A DNA stretch of 64,000 nucleotides from Aquiflexum lacus (lineage in GTDB: Bacteria; Bacteroidota; Bacteroidia; Cytophagales; Cyclobacteriaceae): positions 1-64,000 of the forward strand of contig NZ_JABFHF010000013.1 in the NCBI RefSeq assembly GCF_015476655.1, given 5' to 3'. The notes beneath the pieces are model-generated. The model did no database searches, was not told the origin of the DNA, and worked only from the letters and a program-made list of their open reading frames with translations. How positions within the stretch are numbered: the stretch's first letter is position 1; each line of letters opens with the position of its first letter. A program made the position numbers and the translations under genes. Of this stretch, positions 16,682 through 26,461 are shown one piece after another.

Positions 16682-17668
16682 CTACCTTTTCTCAAAAATC
16701 AACCTCGCATGTCCCATGATTTCCCTTTCGAAGCAAACCCTATTTGGCCGTACCCTCAATACTGCCAGCTGATGTCTAAATTCCTTATCGGTGAGATATT
16801 TGGGAATCAAAGAGGCAAACCAAAGGTATTTTTTTAATTGAAACCGGTGAAAGCGTTTGGTCCATTCACGGTTAGTATGGATATAATCCAATCTTCCATC
16901 AGTGTAATAAATGTTTTTGAAATAGGGTTCAGCAGTTCTTACAATATGTTCATACCCATAAGGAACCCAAGAATCGGGATTATGCTTCAAAAGCAGGGCC
17001 AGCATATATTGATTTGAGTCCTTGGGTGCGTTGATGTCTATTTCATCAAACGGCATCATGTTTTTTTCGAAGGTCATGCTTTGCATATAAAACTTTCCAC
17101 CATCTTTTAATAAATGATATACATGCTTGAAATAATCTTCATAAACTGCATCTTGTTGACCATTGAGATAATCTTTGACAGATGCCACATGTTCAAAACT
17201 CCCAAAAGCCGTGATGGCGTCAAAGGTTCCAAAATCTTCAGGTTTTACAAATCGTGCATCTTTGATATAGGCAGTGAGACCATTATCTCTACACGCTTGA
17301 ACCTGCCCATCTGAAAGGTTGACTCCAATTCCCTCAGCCCCAACTTCATCTCTCAAGTACTTTAACCAACCTCCCCAACCACATCCTAGATCCAAAACTC
17401 TAGTACCTTTTTTGATACCCAGATTTTCGACCACAAACTCATATTTCTTTAACTGTGCTTGCTCCAAGCTCATTGAAAAATCTCCCAAATACATTGCATT
17501 ACTGAAATGGGCATTTTCTCCAAGACTCAATCTGATAAATTTGTCAATATTGGTATAAGTAAAGTCCATTTCTTTCTTCTTATCCCATTGTTGACCTTCA
17601 CGTTCGCTGACACTTGATCCTACCCATTTGTCTTTAGGGGTCTCTTTTTTTAGCTCTTCAGTTGCCAT
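16682..17668 (-). CDS. CFA-family SAM-dependent methyltransferase (cyclopropane-fatty-acid synthase-like)
   Basis: This 328-residue cytosolic protein has the CFA/mycolic-acid-synthase Rossmann core. The SAM motif is LDLGCGWGGWLKYL near 95-108, followed by GVNLSDGQ and a SFEHV segment. Upstream it has HFSNAMYLGD, comparable to the HYD(L/V)GN-like region of CFA synthases. It is shorter than E. coli Cfa and lacks its N-terminal lipid-binding extension, so the substrate could be a phospholipid acyl chain or another lipid. It is a single gene; the downstream tract 16640-16680 is a simple repeat. Confidence 0.8.
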   Translation of the reverse strand: MATEELKKETPKDKWVGSSVSEREGQQWDKKKEMDFTYTNIDKFIRLSLGENAHFSNAMYLGDFSMSLEQAQLKKYEFVVENLGIKKGTRVLDLGCGWGGWLKYLRDEVGAEGIGVNLSDGQVQACRDNGLTAYIKDARFVKPEDFGTFDAITAFGSFEHVASVKDYLNGQQDAVYEDYFKHVYHLLKDGGKFYMQSMTFEKNMMPFDEIDINAPKDSNQYMLALLLKHNPDSWVPYGYEHIVRTAEPYFKNIYYTDGRLDYIHTNREWTKRFHRFQLKKYLWFASLIPKYLTDKEFRHQLAVLRVRPNRVCFEREIMGHARLIFEKR

Positions 17669-17801
17669 AATTATTATGTTTGTTGGTGGATTTCGAAAAA
17701 TATAATCCTGATAACGAATTAATTGTCATATAAATTAATAAAAAATTTCAGCAAAGCATAGAGGTCTTCAAAAAAATTAAAAATCTTCATATCCAAAAAA
17801 A

Positions 17802-17829
17802 AGAAGCCGGAGAAAAATCCCCGGCTTCT
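17802..17829 (-). terminator. Rho-independent terminator of the 17844-18305 lipoprotein gene
   Basis: A 9-bp stem AGAAGCCGG / CCGGCTTCT is followed by a long U-tract on the minus strand, 15 bases past the stop codon. Confidence 0.85.
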
Positions 17830-17843
17830 AGTACAATTAAACC

Positions 17844-18305
17844 CTATTTTCCAAATTCAAAAACATGTTGTCCTTCCAAAGATGTTGTCCTTCCTGTAGT
17901 AGTGTACGTGGTTTCATCCCAATCTAGACTTAAGGTAAGAGATGTTTCAGTAATATTCTGAATTTCAACACGCACGCCATCACTTCTGATAAATGTTGTG
18001 GCATCATTGTTATCAAAGTTCCAAAATCCATTAGTGGGCCAAACTCCTTTTCCATTTGTTGAAGTATATTGGGTATTGAGAAATGTCAAAACCAAGTCTC
18101 TATATGCATTGGTCTGATCAAATCCATCAACAGTTACTTTTGTCATTTTCCATGGAGAATTTACCAAAATAAGGCGGGTAAGTTCCTGTTGGGTTTGAGG
18201 TGGATCTGTGAGATCTTCTGTGCAAGAAAAAAACAACAATGGAAATACTATGAAAAAGCTGAAGATTAATGGATTGATGATTTTTTGATTAGTTATATTT
18301 TTCAT
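17844..18305 (-). CDS. Lipocalin-like lipoprotein
   Basis: This 153-residue protein has a lipoprotein signal peptide with lipobox LFFSC (Cys near 28). The mature part is a small beta-rich domain (SPWKMTKVTVDGFDQTN ... YTSTNGKGVWPTNGFWNF ... GQHVFEFGK) of the lipocalin-like type common in Bacteroidota polysaccharide-related loci. It lies 99 bp downstream of the giant modular T9SS protein on the same strand and probably shares its transcript. I infer an outer-membrane or surface lipoprotein partner; no catalytic residues are seen. Confidence 0.72.
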   Translation of the reverse strand: MKNITNQKIINPLIFSFFIVFPLLFFSCTEDLTDPPQTQQELTRLILVNSPWKMTKVTVDGFDQTNAYRDLVLTFLNTQYTSTNGKGVWPTNGFWNFDNNDATTFIRSDGVRVEIQNITETSLTLSLDWDETTYTTTGRTTSLEGQHVFEFGK

Positions 18306-18404
18306 CTTTTTTATGATTTAATGAGCGATAATGAATTTTTTGAATGCCCACCTTTTTTTCAAATCCAGATTTAAAAAAAAGGTGGACAATTCAATACTTC
18401 AACT

Positions 18405-21400
18405 TTATTTCTTAATGATTTTCAGTAAATAATTTCTATTACCTTGCTGTAACCTCAACAGATAAACACCTGGTGAAAGTCTTGAAACATCTGCCTGATA
18501 TTCATTATCCAACTCTGAGAATACTATCGATGTCGGACGACCTGCCATGTCTACCATTTCCGAATATCCAATTGGGCCGCTTAATCCTCTCACATGAAGA
18601 ATATTTTCCACTGGGTTAGGGAAGGCTTTCAGTTCAGGTGTTACCTGCGTCCTTACACTGTTTACAATTAAGGTGATTTCATCAGAGATTTCACTTACAC
18701 AGTCATCAATAGTCACCTGAACAGTATAAGTTCCGAATGAAGAAATCGCAATTGATGAACCTATTGCATCTGGAATTGCCTCCCCATCAAGATACCATTG
18801 GTTTCCTGATTGCGAACTTGATGTCAAAGTTACTGCTTCAGTTCCTTGCCCAGAAACAGTTATTACCGGTCTGGCAGGATTGATACAGAAAGTTTGGCTC
18901 ACGGGTGTTGCTGGGAAGAATTCAATATTTCCAGGTTGACTGGCAGTAATAGTGGTTTTCCCTGGATTGACTAGAGTTGCAGCACCTTCTGAAATTGAAA
19001 CATTACTATTATCAGAACTGTAGGATATCGCTAATCCTGAAGTTGAGGTTGCATTTAAATTAAATGGTGCTTCTCCCAACGTCTTATCCTCTATTTCAGG
19101 GAATGTAATTACTTGCTCTACCTGTACTATCTCTCCAAAAGTCATATCATCCCAGTAATAAGTCTGCTCTCCCGCCTCTGCTCCTGTGGTTCCGAAATTG
19201 AAGAATACTGAAGCCTTATTATAGCTTCTTGAGAAGTTGATGGCCTCGGTACCAGCTGCCTGATTGGCAAAATCAAAAGTGAGTGTCTGCCATTCTGAGG
19301 CCACAGTCACTGTTGCTTCTGTTTCCACACTGATGGTAGGATCATTGGCATCTTCTACTTTTACCCTCACAGGAATTCCTGCAGTTGGAGACCATACCCT
19401 TAGACTCATTTTGGTATCTCCACTGGCAAACGGTATTGGACTTGCAAATCCTGCAGTTCCTCCAACAGTTGTACCTGCCCAGAGCTCTGCTTCTGCTGTC
19501 TTGACAGATTTCGCTACTTTATTGCCAGTGTTTGTCGGATCAATTACAATCTCTGAAGCATTGCCACCAAAGTCAGTCAGGCCATAATCCAGGTCATCAT
19601 TTTCAAATGTGATTGGCAATTCGAGATTGGTCTCTCCGCCGTTGCCTCCGTCACCAACTTTGGTAAGTGAAACGTTTCTGATAAATACAGGATCATTGCT
19701 CAAACCCATTTCGAAACCAAATTTCATGGCATCATATTTATTGGACATATTGAATGGGACTTCAATGGTCTGCATTTCAGTATTCAGGGTATGATCAGTA
19801 ACACTCACTGAGGCAAATCCTCCCCCATCTTCACCAAAATAAAGACGTAGAGCCCTTCCGTCAACTGATGACCTTGCATCAAATTTGGCAATATAATCTT
19901 GACCTACTTCCAATGCACTGATCTGTGCCGCTGTGAAGATTTGATTGAACTGAACATGCCAGATCTCTCCTCCTGCACCTGCTATATTGGTTATCGAAGC
20001 TTCACCGTCTGTGGCTGCTACTGTAGCACTGACCCCTGCAAAATCTGCAATGAAAGGAGTCCAAGAATTGAGACCGTCCGCGAAATCACCATTGATGATG
20101 ATGTTTTCGCCTGTTTCTCCATTACCATCTCCGTCATCGTCTGATCCAAAAGTCATATCATCCCAGTAATAAGTCTGCTCTCCCGCCTCTGCTCCTGTGG
20201 TTCCGAAATTGAAGAATACTGAAGCCTTATTATAGCTTCTTGAGAAGTTGATGGCCTCGGTACCAGCTGCCTGATTGGCAAAATCAAAAGTGAGTGTCTG
20301 CCATTCTGAGGCCACAGTCACTGTTGCTTCTGTTTCCACACTGATGGTAGGATCATTGGCATCTTCTACTTTTACCCTCACAGGAATTCCTGCAGTTGGA
20401 GACCATACCCTTAGACTCATTTTGGTATCTCCACTGGCAAACGGTATTGGACTTGCAAATCCTGCAGTTCCTCCAACAGTTGTACCTGCCCAGAGCTCTG
20501 CTTCTGCTGTCTTGACAGATTTCGCTACTTTATTGCCAGTGTTTGTCGGATCAATTACAATCTCTGAAGCATTGCCACCAAAGTCAGTCAGGCCATAATC
20601 CAGGTCATCATTTTCAAATGTGATTGGCAATTCGAGATTGGTCTCTCCGCCGTTGCCTCCGTCACCAACTTTGGTAAGTGAAACGTTTCTGATAAATACA
20701 GGATCATTGCTCAAACCCATTTCGAAACCAAATTTCATGGCATCATATTTATTGGACATATTGAATGGGACTTCAATGGTCTGCATTTCAGTATTCAGGG
20801 TATGATCAGTAACACTCACTGAGGCAAATCCTCCCCCATCTTCACCAAAATAAAGACGTAGAGCCCTTCCGTCAACTGATGACCTTGCATCAAATTTGGC
20901 AATATAATCTTGACCTACTTCCAATGCACTGATCTGTGCCGCTGTGAAGATTTGATTGAACTGAACATGCCAGATCTCTCCTCCTGCACCTGCTATATTG
21001 GTTATCGAAGCTTCACCGTCTGTGGCTGCTACTGTAGCACTGACCCCTGCAAAATCTGCAATGAAAGGAGTCCAAGAATTGAGACCGTCCGCGAAATCAC
21101 CATTGATGATGATGTTTTCGCCTGTTTCTCCATTACCATCGCCTCCTCCATTTCCATCTCCTGCACCTTGACGAATATTATCCAAATACCAAGTAAATCC
21201 TGCCGAGCCATCTCCGACAGTACCCAAGTCAAATATCAGAACCACTTTCTTATAAGTGAAGCCCCTATTTGCTCCGGCCATGTCAAAGGTGACATCTACC
21301 CATTGATTAGATTCAGATATGGTCAACTCTTGTTCAAAAGCTTGCGCGCCATCATTTTCATTTTCTAGCTTGAACAGCATTTTGGTATCTGCACGTGGTG

Positions 21401-23291
21401 CCCATACTGCTACTGTAAATTCTGTACCAGCAGAAAAATCAATGTTTTGATCCATCACGATAAATGATCCTCCCCAAGGCTGTCCTGCATTTTTTACCAT
21501 TCTACCCACTTTGGCACTCGAGTTTCCATTTGTGTCTGGATTATCTATTACGGTCAGTTCACCACCGTCAAAATTGGTGATCACTTCATTCCACGTAATA
21601 TCTTCTTCAAAAGTAATCGGGAAAACAAGACCTGAACTGCCACCATTGCCTCCATCGCCGTCATCGTCAGAACCAAAAGTCATATCATCCCAGTAATAAG
21701 TCTGCTCTCCAGCTGCTGCTCCGGTGGTTCCGAAATTGAAGAACACGGACGCCTTGTTATAACTTCTTGAGAAGTTGATAGCTTCGGTGCCAGCTGCCTG
21801 ATTGACAAAATCAAAGGTAAGCGTCTGCCATTGTTCTGCAACAGTTACCGTTGCTTCAGTCTCCACACTAATGGTAGGGTCATTGGACGCTTCCACTTTT
21901 AGTCTGACAGGTATTCCGGCAGTCGGAGACCATACCCTTAGGCTCATTTTAGTAGATCCGCTAACAAAAGGAATCGGACTTGCAAATCCGGCAGTTCCTC
22001 CAACAGTGGTGCCGGCCCAAGTTTCTGCACCTGATGTTTTAATAGACTTGGCTACTTTATTTTCAGCGTTTGTAGGGTCAACTACGATCTCTGATTCATT
22101 TCCACCAAAATCAGTCAGGCCATATTCCAGATCTTCATCGAATGAAACAGGTAAAGTAAGTGAATTGTCTCCACCATCTCCTCCTCCATTTCCGTCTCCT
22201 TCAAGCTGTCGGATATTATCAACATACCATGTGAATCCTGCCGAACCATCTCCAACAGTACCCAAGTCAAAAATCAAGACCACTTTTTTATAAGTGAAAC
22301 CCCTATTTGCTCCGGACATATTAAAGGTAACGTCTACCCATTGATTAGATTCAGCGATGGTCAGTTCCTGTTCAAAGGCCTGTGCACCATCATTCTCGTT
22401 TTCTAACTTAAACAGCATCTTGGTATCGGCACGTGGTGCCCATACTGCCACTGTAAATTCCGTTCCGGCAGAAAGGTCAATATTTTGATCCATCACCATA
22501 AATGAACCTCCCCAAGGCTGCCCGGTATTTTTTACCATTCTGCCCACTTTGGCACTTGAGTTTCCATTTGTGTCCGGATTATCAATTACGGACAGTTCAC
22601 CCCCGTCAAAATTGGTGATCACTTCATTCCACGTGATATCTTCTTCAAAAGTAATAGGAAAAATAAGTCCTGAACTACCGCCTTCATCACCGTTTCCGCC
22701 ATCATCCTCAGTTATGAATACCATATCATCAAAATAATAGGTCTTCTCTCCAGCTTCAGCACCTGTTACTCCAAAATTAAAGAAGATGGATGCTTTGTTA
22801 AAGTTAAGAGAAAGGTTTAACGCTTCAGTTCCTGCTGCCTGATTGGCAAAATCAAAGGTAAGCGTTTGCCACTCATTAGCCACGGTTGTCGTAGTTTCTG
22901 TTTCCACAGATTTGGTAGGATCAAGATGGTCTTCTACCTTTAATCGTACAGGGATTCCTGCATCAGGTGACCATACCCTCACAGACATTTTTGTTTGCGA
23001 AGCGGTAAAAGGAATTCTGCTGGAGAATCCTGTTTGAACTCCATCGGTTACTGCAGTTACTGTCGCACCTGCCCAAGTTTCTGCCTGGGCATTTTTTGTA
23101 ACCCTGGCAACTTTGTTGTTCGCATCCGTTGGATCATCTACTATAGCAGAGTCATCTGCACCTCCAAAACCCAAAATGCCATAGTTAACATCAGGTTCAT
23201 CAAAGGTAACAGGAAGGTTCATCTGTGACTGCGCTTTTACATTAAAAGCTGCCACTAAGATGAAAAAGAAAATCATTGTAAAATTTTTCAT
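18405..23291 (-). CDS. Giant modular T9SS-secreted protein with carbohydrate-binding-like modules
   Basis: This is a 1,628-residue secreted protein with a signal peptide (MKNFTMIFFFILVAAFNVKA). Three beta-sandwich module types are strung on Gly/Asp linkers in the order A-B-A-B-C-A-C-A. Type A (about 165 residues; TKMSLRVWSPTAGIPVR, TYYWDDMTFG) and type B (TEFTVAVWAPRADTKMLFK, GFTWYVDNIRQ) resemble modules of laminarin-locus surface glycan-binding proteins. Type C (NIIINGDFADGLNSW) is a CBM4_9-like domain. Two Ig-like domains (about 1393-1545) and a type A T9SS sorting domain (FPNPVENILHV ... GVYLLRLQ, about 1550 to the end) follow. No catalytic domain is seen. The ATG at 23291 is preferred over a GTG at 23297. 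Part of the repeat is a perfect 996-bp duplication. Confidence 0.82.
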   Translation of the reverse strand: MKNFTMIFFFILVAAFNVKAQSQMNLPVTFDEPDVNYGILGFGGADDSAIVDDPTDANNKVARVTKNAQAETWAGATVTAVTDGVQTGFSSRIPFTASQTKMSVRVWSPDAGIPVRLKVEDHLDPTKSVETETTTTVANEWQTLTFDFANQAAGTEALNLSLNFNKASIFFNFGVTGAEAGEKTYYFDDMVFITEDDGGNGDEGGSSGLIFPITFEEDITWNEVITNFDGGELSVIDNPDTNGNSSAKVGRMVKNTGQPWGGSFMVMDQNIDLSAGTEFTVAVWAPRADTKMLFKLENENDGAQAFEQELTIAESNQWVDVTFNMSGANRGFTYKKVVLIFDLGTVGDGSAGFTWYVDNIRQLEGDGNGGGDGGDNSLTLPVSFDEDLEYGLTDFGGNESEIVVDPTNAENKVAKSIKTSGAETWAGTTVGGTAGFASPIPFVSGSTKMSLRVWSPTAGIPVRLKVEASNDPTISVETEATVTVAEQWQTLTFDFVNQAAGTEAINFSRSYNKASVFFNFGTTGAAAGEQTYYWDDMTFGSDDDGDGGNGGSSGLVFPITFEEDITWNEVITNFDGGELTVIDNPDTNGNSSAKVGRMVKNAGQPWGGSFIVMDQNIDFSAGTEFTVAVWAPRADTKMLFKLENENDGAQAFEQELTISESNQWVDVTFDMAGANRGFTYKKVVLIFDLGTVGDGSAGFTWYLDNIRQGAGDGNGGGDGNGETGENIIINGDFADGLNSWTPFIADFAGVSATVAATDGEASITNIAGAGGEIWHVQFNQIFTAAQISALEVGQDYIAKFDARSSVDGRALRLYFGEDGGGFASVSVTDHTLNTEMQTIEVPFNMSNKYDAMKFGFEMGLSNDPVFIRNVSLTKVGDGGNGGETNLELPITFENDDLDYGLTDFGGNASEIVIDPTNTGNKVAKSVKTAEAELWAGTTVGGTAGFASPIPFASGDTKMSLRVWSPTAGIPVRVKVEDANDPTISVETEATVTVASEWQTLTFDFANQAAGTEAINFSRSYNKASVFFNFGTTGAEAGEQTYYWDDMTFGSDDDGDGNGETGENIIINGDFADGLNSWTPFIADFAGVSATVAATDGEASITNIAGAGGEIWHVQFNQIFTAAQISALEVGQDYIAKFDARSSVDGRALRLYFGEDGGGFASVSVTDHTLNTEMQTIEVPFNMSNKYDAMKFGFEMGLSNDPVFIRNVSLTKVGDGGNGGETNLELPITFENDDLDYGLTDFGGNASEIVIDPTNTGNKVAKSVKTAEAELWAGTTVGGTAGFASPIPFASGDTKMSLRVWSPTAGIPVRVKVEDANDPTISVETEATVTVASEWQTLTFDFANQAAGTEAINFSRSYNKASVFFNFGTTGAEAGEQTYYWDDMTFGEIVQVEQVITFPEIEDKTLGEAPFNLNATSTSGLAISYSSDNSNVSISEGAATLVNPGKTTITASQPGNIEFFPATPVSQTFCINPARPVITVSGQGTEAVTLTSSSQSGNQWYLDGEAIPDAIGSSIAISSFGTYTVQVTIDDCVSEISDEITLIVNSVRTQVTPELKAFPNPVENILHVRGLSGPIGYSEMVDMAGRPTSIVFSELDNEYQADVSRLSPGVYLLRLQQGNRNYLLKIIKK
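19134..20129. repeat. 996-bp perfect tandem duplication, copy 1
   Basis: Sequence 19134-20129 appears identical to 20145-21140 (period 1011 bp, 337 codons, in frame). It covers one C and one A module of the giant protein. Both edges end abruptly in mismatch. Confidence 0.9.
20145..21140. repeat. 996-bp perfect tandem duplication, copy 2
   Basis: This is the partner of 19134-20129. Other A and B modules of the same gene differ by many substitutions, so this pair is much younger than the rest of the array, or it is homogenised by gene conversion. Confidence 0.9.
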
Positions 23292-23459
23292 AGGCACATA
23301 TATGCTTCTTTTGGGAAATTGTTATTTAGTTGATTTGTAATTGTTTGTGAATCATTAAAAGTAGTATTTAGAAAAATGAATAGATATTGGTTGTCTACAT
23401 CATAAATACATCAAAGCATTTTAAAAAATACATCTAAACTACATCAAGCCTTTTTTTTT

Positions 23460-23945
23460 TCAATTTTTGATATTTTTCAGTTCCTCAATTTGATACTGGT
23501 AATCATATTGAAGATCTTCATGCAACCCTGATATCAATTTTTCAGATTTACGGATTTGGGTAATGTATAGGTTTTCAATGACTGGATGCCGAAATGTCAA
23601 ATAGCCATAAAGTTTCATCTTCTCACAAAAAAATAAAATAAGTTCAATCTGCGCAGTTTTGTCCTTGGTAAGTTTTAGAAATTTATTCAATTTCCTTCTT
23701 ATGGATTGCGCTGATTTTTTTGCGAAATGGTAATGCTTTGTATTTGCTTTTACAAACTCAAAGTCCAAATCTTCTTTTACCATTTCAACAAACAATCTGG
23801 GGTTGTCCCTTTCGAATAACTTAAAAAATAAATAAGCTTTATTTTCAGTGCTAAATTTACTGAGATCAATAATCAGATCTTTTAATTCCTTTTCATTAAG
23901 GTGGGATAGTTCTTTTTTAATATCACTAAGGCTTGCAATTTTCAT
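23460..23945 (-). CDS. Hypothetical helical protein, 161 residues
   Basis: I do not recognise it by name. The protein is all-alpha, charged and soluble (MKIASLSDIKKELSHLNEKELKDLIIDLSKF in part), with pairs of amphipathic helices and a Lys/Arg-rich middle. The layout is like small conserved Bacteroidota proteins of unknown role. The ATG at 23945 is preferred over a TTG at 23951. It has no clear operon partner. Confidence 0.6.
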   Translation of the reverse strand: MKIASLSDIKKELSHLNEKELKDLIIDLSKFSTENKAYLFFKLFERDNPRLFVEMVKEDLDFEFVKANTKHYHFAKKSAQSIRRKLNKFLKLTKDKTAQIELILFFCEKMKLYGYLTFRHPVIENLYITQIRKSEKLISGLHEDLQYDYQYQIEELKNIKN

Positions 23946-24031
23946 ATCCAATAGAATAAAATTTTAGGAAAAGGTCAGACCTTTACCTAAAATTCTAAAT
24001 AAAAATGTGTGATTGATATTTTTACAGGGCA

Positions 24032-24481
24032 TTACACGACCAACTTCACCTCAATAGCGCTCAATCCCTTGGGTGTTTTTTCGGTTTCGTATGTAACCTT
24101 GTCGTTTTCCTTGATGGGGTCAATACAGGCTTTAAAGTGAACAAAAAGACTTTCTTGGGTTTGATCGTCTTTTATAAATCCATACCCTTTTGAGTCATTA
24201 AAAAATGTCACTTTTCCTGTTTTAGGAAGACCTTCATCTTCACCCTCCACTTGTTTTGAAGTACCAATCTGAATACTGTCGACGTCAATTTTTTTCTTTT
24301 TGGTAGGATCAGGAGGAGTTGAGGTAATATTTCCATCCTCATCCACGTAGGCGATCATATCTTCAAAGTCGGCAGTTTCATTGGCTTTGCGGGCCTCTTT
24401 CTTTTCTTCCTTTTCCTTTTTCTTTTTAAGTCTTAATTTTTCTTTTTCCTTTTTGTTGAAGGTTTCTCTTGATTTTGACAT
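24032..24481 (-). CDS. Cold-shock-domain protein with lysine/glutamate-rich N-terminus
   Basis: This 149-residue nucleic-acid-binding protein has residues 1-35 as an extremely charged Lys/Glu helix and 36-80 as an acidic linker. Residues 84-149 form a cold-shock domain with RNP1-like KGYGFIK and RNP2-like LFVHF motifs. It is a common Bacteroidota form and probably an RNA chaperone. The divergent neighbour is the XdhC-like gene, with a 250-bp shared upstream region. Confidence 0.87.
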   Translation of the reverse strand: MSKSRETFNKKEKEKLRLKKKKEKEEKKEARKANETADFEDMIAYVDEDGNITSTPPDPTKKKKIDVDSIQIGTSKQVEGEDEGLPKTGKVTFFNDSKGYGFIKDDQTQESLFVHFKACIDPIKENDKVTYETEKTPKGLSAIEVKLVV

Positions 24482-24731
24482 TCAGTAATTTATCTAATTT
24501 AACATTTTTTAATCCAAAAAATATATACTTCTAATCTCCTACATTTTCTTTCAACTTCCAAAAATGCAAATGAAGATTTTACAAAAATACCATGAATTTC
24601 TGTGCATTCCCTAATTTATGTTAAAAGTATTTGATTTATCCTACTAAAGTGATTATCCAAATAAAAACAAAAGCCAAGGTCGGATATTAATTATATTTTT
24701 ACCTCAGTTTTTTTTAGCTTGGTCCAAATAA

Positions 24732-25871
24732 ATGCGAGAACATAAATCCATGAAAGAGCTTCAGCAAATCATTACAGCATACGAAAAAAGTAAAGACCGC
24801 AATCAAAAGACAGCCTTGGCCACTGTGGTGAAAGTGGACGGTTCTGCTTACAGAAGACCTGGCGCAAGGATGTTGGTAACTGAAGATGGAGAGCTTACAG
24901 GTGCTATCAGTGGCGGGTGTCTTGAAGGAGATGCGTTGAGAAAGGCCCAATCGGTTATTTTTCAACAACAATCCATGGTGGTCACCTATGACACTACCGA
25001 TGAAGACGACCAGAAATTTGGAGTGGGGTTAGGCTGTAATGGAATCATTCAGGTATTGATTGAACCCATTGATTTGAATGACGAAAATAATCCTGTAGCG
25101 TTATTGAAAATAGCTTTGGAAGACAGACAATCAAGTACCTTGGTCACTGTTTTTTCCTTAAAGCATTCCCGATCAGAACAAATAGGAACGAGAATACTTT
25201 TAAAAGGAGAAACACACCATGGTTCTTCCGGAAAAATAGATGAAAAATTATTAAAGCAAATTCATGATGATTTTAATGATATAATTGATAAACAGGTTAA
25301 TACAATAAAAATATATCCTGAATTTGATGATATTCTTGTGTTTTATGAAAGTATCAGACCACCTGTTCAACTTTTCCTTTTTGGTGCGGGCAACGACACC
25401 ATTCCTCTAGCGAAAATGGCAGCAATACTGGGTTGGCAAATCCAATTGATAGATGGCAGGAAAAACTATGCCACCAAGGAAAGATTTCCTGATGTGTCAG
25501 CAATAACAACAGGGCCTCCTGCTGAGGTGGTTAAGCATCTCTACCCTGATTCCAATTCGGTTGCAATGCTGATGACGCATAACTTTGAATATGAATTAGA
25601 AGTATTAAATCACCTAATTCCATTCAATTTGCCGTATATAGGAATTTTGGGGCCAAAGAAAAAAACTGAAAAGCTCATTTCAATTTTACGAGACAAAGGT
25701 GTCAATGTTTCTATGGAAAATATCTTTGCTCCTACCGGATTAAATCTCGGGGCAGAAGGTTCTGAAGAAATTGCCTTATCTGTACTAGCTGAAATCAAGG
25801 CGGTACTCAATAAAAAGACTCCGATTTTTTTGAGAGAGAAATCCGGTCCAATACATGAAGAAGAAAAATGA
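24732..25871 (+). CDS. XdhC/CoxI-family molybdenum cofactor insertion and sulfuration chaperone
   Basis: This 379-residue protein has an XdhC_CoxI N-terminal domain (GSAYRRPGARMLV, SGGCLEGDAL, about 25-75) and a C-terminal Rossmann-like XdhC_C domain (LFLFGAGNDTIPLAKMA, about 210-360). XdhC-type proteins bind Moco, protect it and deliver the sulfurated form to molybdenum hydroxylases. A second in-frame ATG at 24750 (MKELQQII) could be the true start. The stop overlaps the MocA-like gene start by 4 bases (ATGA), so they are coupled. Their likely client is the hydroxylase at 28248-30868. Confidence 0.88.
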   Translation: MREHKSMKELQQIITAYEKSKDRNQKTALATVVKVDGSAYRRPGARMLVTEDGELTGAISGGCLEGDALRKAQSVIFQQQSMVVTYDTTDEDDQKFGVGLGCNGIIQVLIEPIDLNDENNPVALLKIALEDRQSSTLVTVFSLKHSRSEQIGTRILLKGETHHGSSGKIDEKLLKQIHDDFNDIIDKQVNTIKIYPEFDDILVFYESIRPPVQLFLFGAGNDTIPLAKMAAILGWQIQLIDGRKNYATKERFPDVSAITTGPPAEVVKHLYPDSNSVAMLMTHNFEYELEVLNHLIPFNLPYIGILGPKKKTEKLISILRDKGVNVSMENIFAPTGLNLGAEGSEEIALSVLAEIKAVLNKKTPIFLREKSGPIHEEEK

Positions 25872-26461
25872 AACCTTTAAAAACAGGAATTATAATTTTA
25901 GCCGCAGGAAGTTCTTCCCGTCTTGGTCAGCCTAAGCAACTGCTGAAATATAAAGGTAAATCACTGATTCAAATGACAATTGATACCGCCATTAAATCTC
26001 GAGCAGATACCTGCGTGTTAGTGCTTGGTGCAAATCTTGAATTGATTCTAAAAGAAATCAGAAATTCAAAAATAAATATTGTGATCAACAATAATTGGCA
26101 AAATGGCATGGCTTCAGGTATGCAAATTGGATTGGCATTTTTAGAAAAAAAACTTGCCCCAGATCAGGTAATTTTGATTCTTTGTGATCAGCCTTTTGTT
26201 GATTCCGAACTCATAAACAACATTATAAATCAAGCTGAATCTGGAAAAGGAATAATTGCCTGTCATTACAATGGAACTTTGGGTGTTCCTGCTCTTTTTT
26301 CAAGAAAATACTTTCAGGAATTAAGGGGTCTAATTGGTTCGGAAGGTGCAAAAAAAGTAATTTATGCCCACCAAGATGATCTGGGAAAAGTTGATTTTCC
26401 AGATGGTGCCATTGATATTGACACCCCAGATGATTACAAGAAGTTAACTATAGAGGATTAG
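25868..26461 (+). CDS. MocA-like molybdopterin cytidylyltransferase (MobA-like NTP transferase)
   Basis: This 197-residue cytosolic nucleotidyltransferase has the NTP-binding loop LAAGSSSRLGQPKQLL near 11-26, the metal motif CDQPFV near 101 and the tail motif DIDTPDDY. This set is typical of MocA, which attaches CMP to Moco for xanthine dehydrogenase-type enzymes, but the split from MobA-like or other paralogues rests on context. It is coupled to xdhC and its 3' end overlaps the convergent desulfurase gene by 14 bases. Confidence 0.82.
   Translation: MKPLKTGIIILAAGSSSRLGQPKQLLKYKGKSLIQMTIDTAIKSRADTCVLVLGANLELILKEIRNSKINIVINNNWQNGMASGMQIGLAFLEKKLAPDQVILILCDQPFVDSELINNIINQAESGKGIIACHYNGTLGVPALFSRKYFQELRGLIGSEGAKKVIYAHQDDLGKVDFPDGAIDIDTPDDYKKLTIED

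Noticed and set aside
19264..22737. Several plus-strand frames repeating across the giant T9SS gene
   Set aside because: They are shadows of the repeated modules; their repetition simply follows the module periodicity.
17844..23291. Polysaccharide utilisation locus
   Set aside because: No SusC/SusD pair, no glycosidase and no ECF or hybrid two-component regulator near; only binding-like modules are present.
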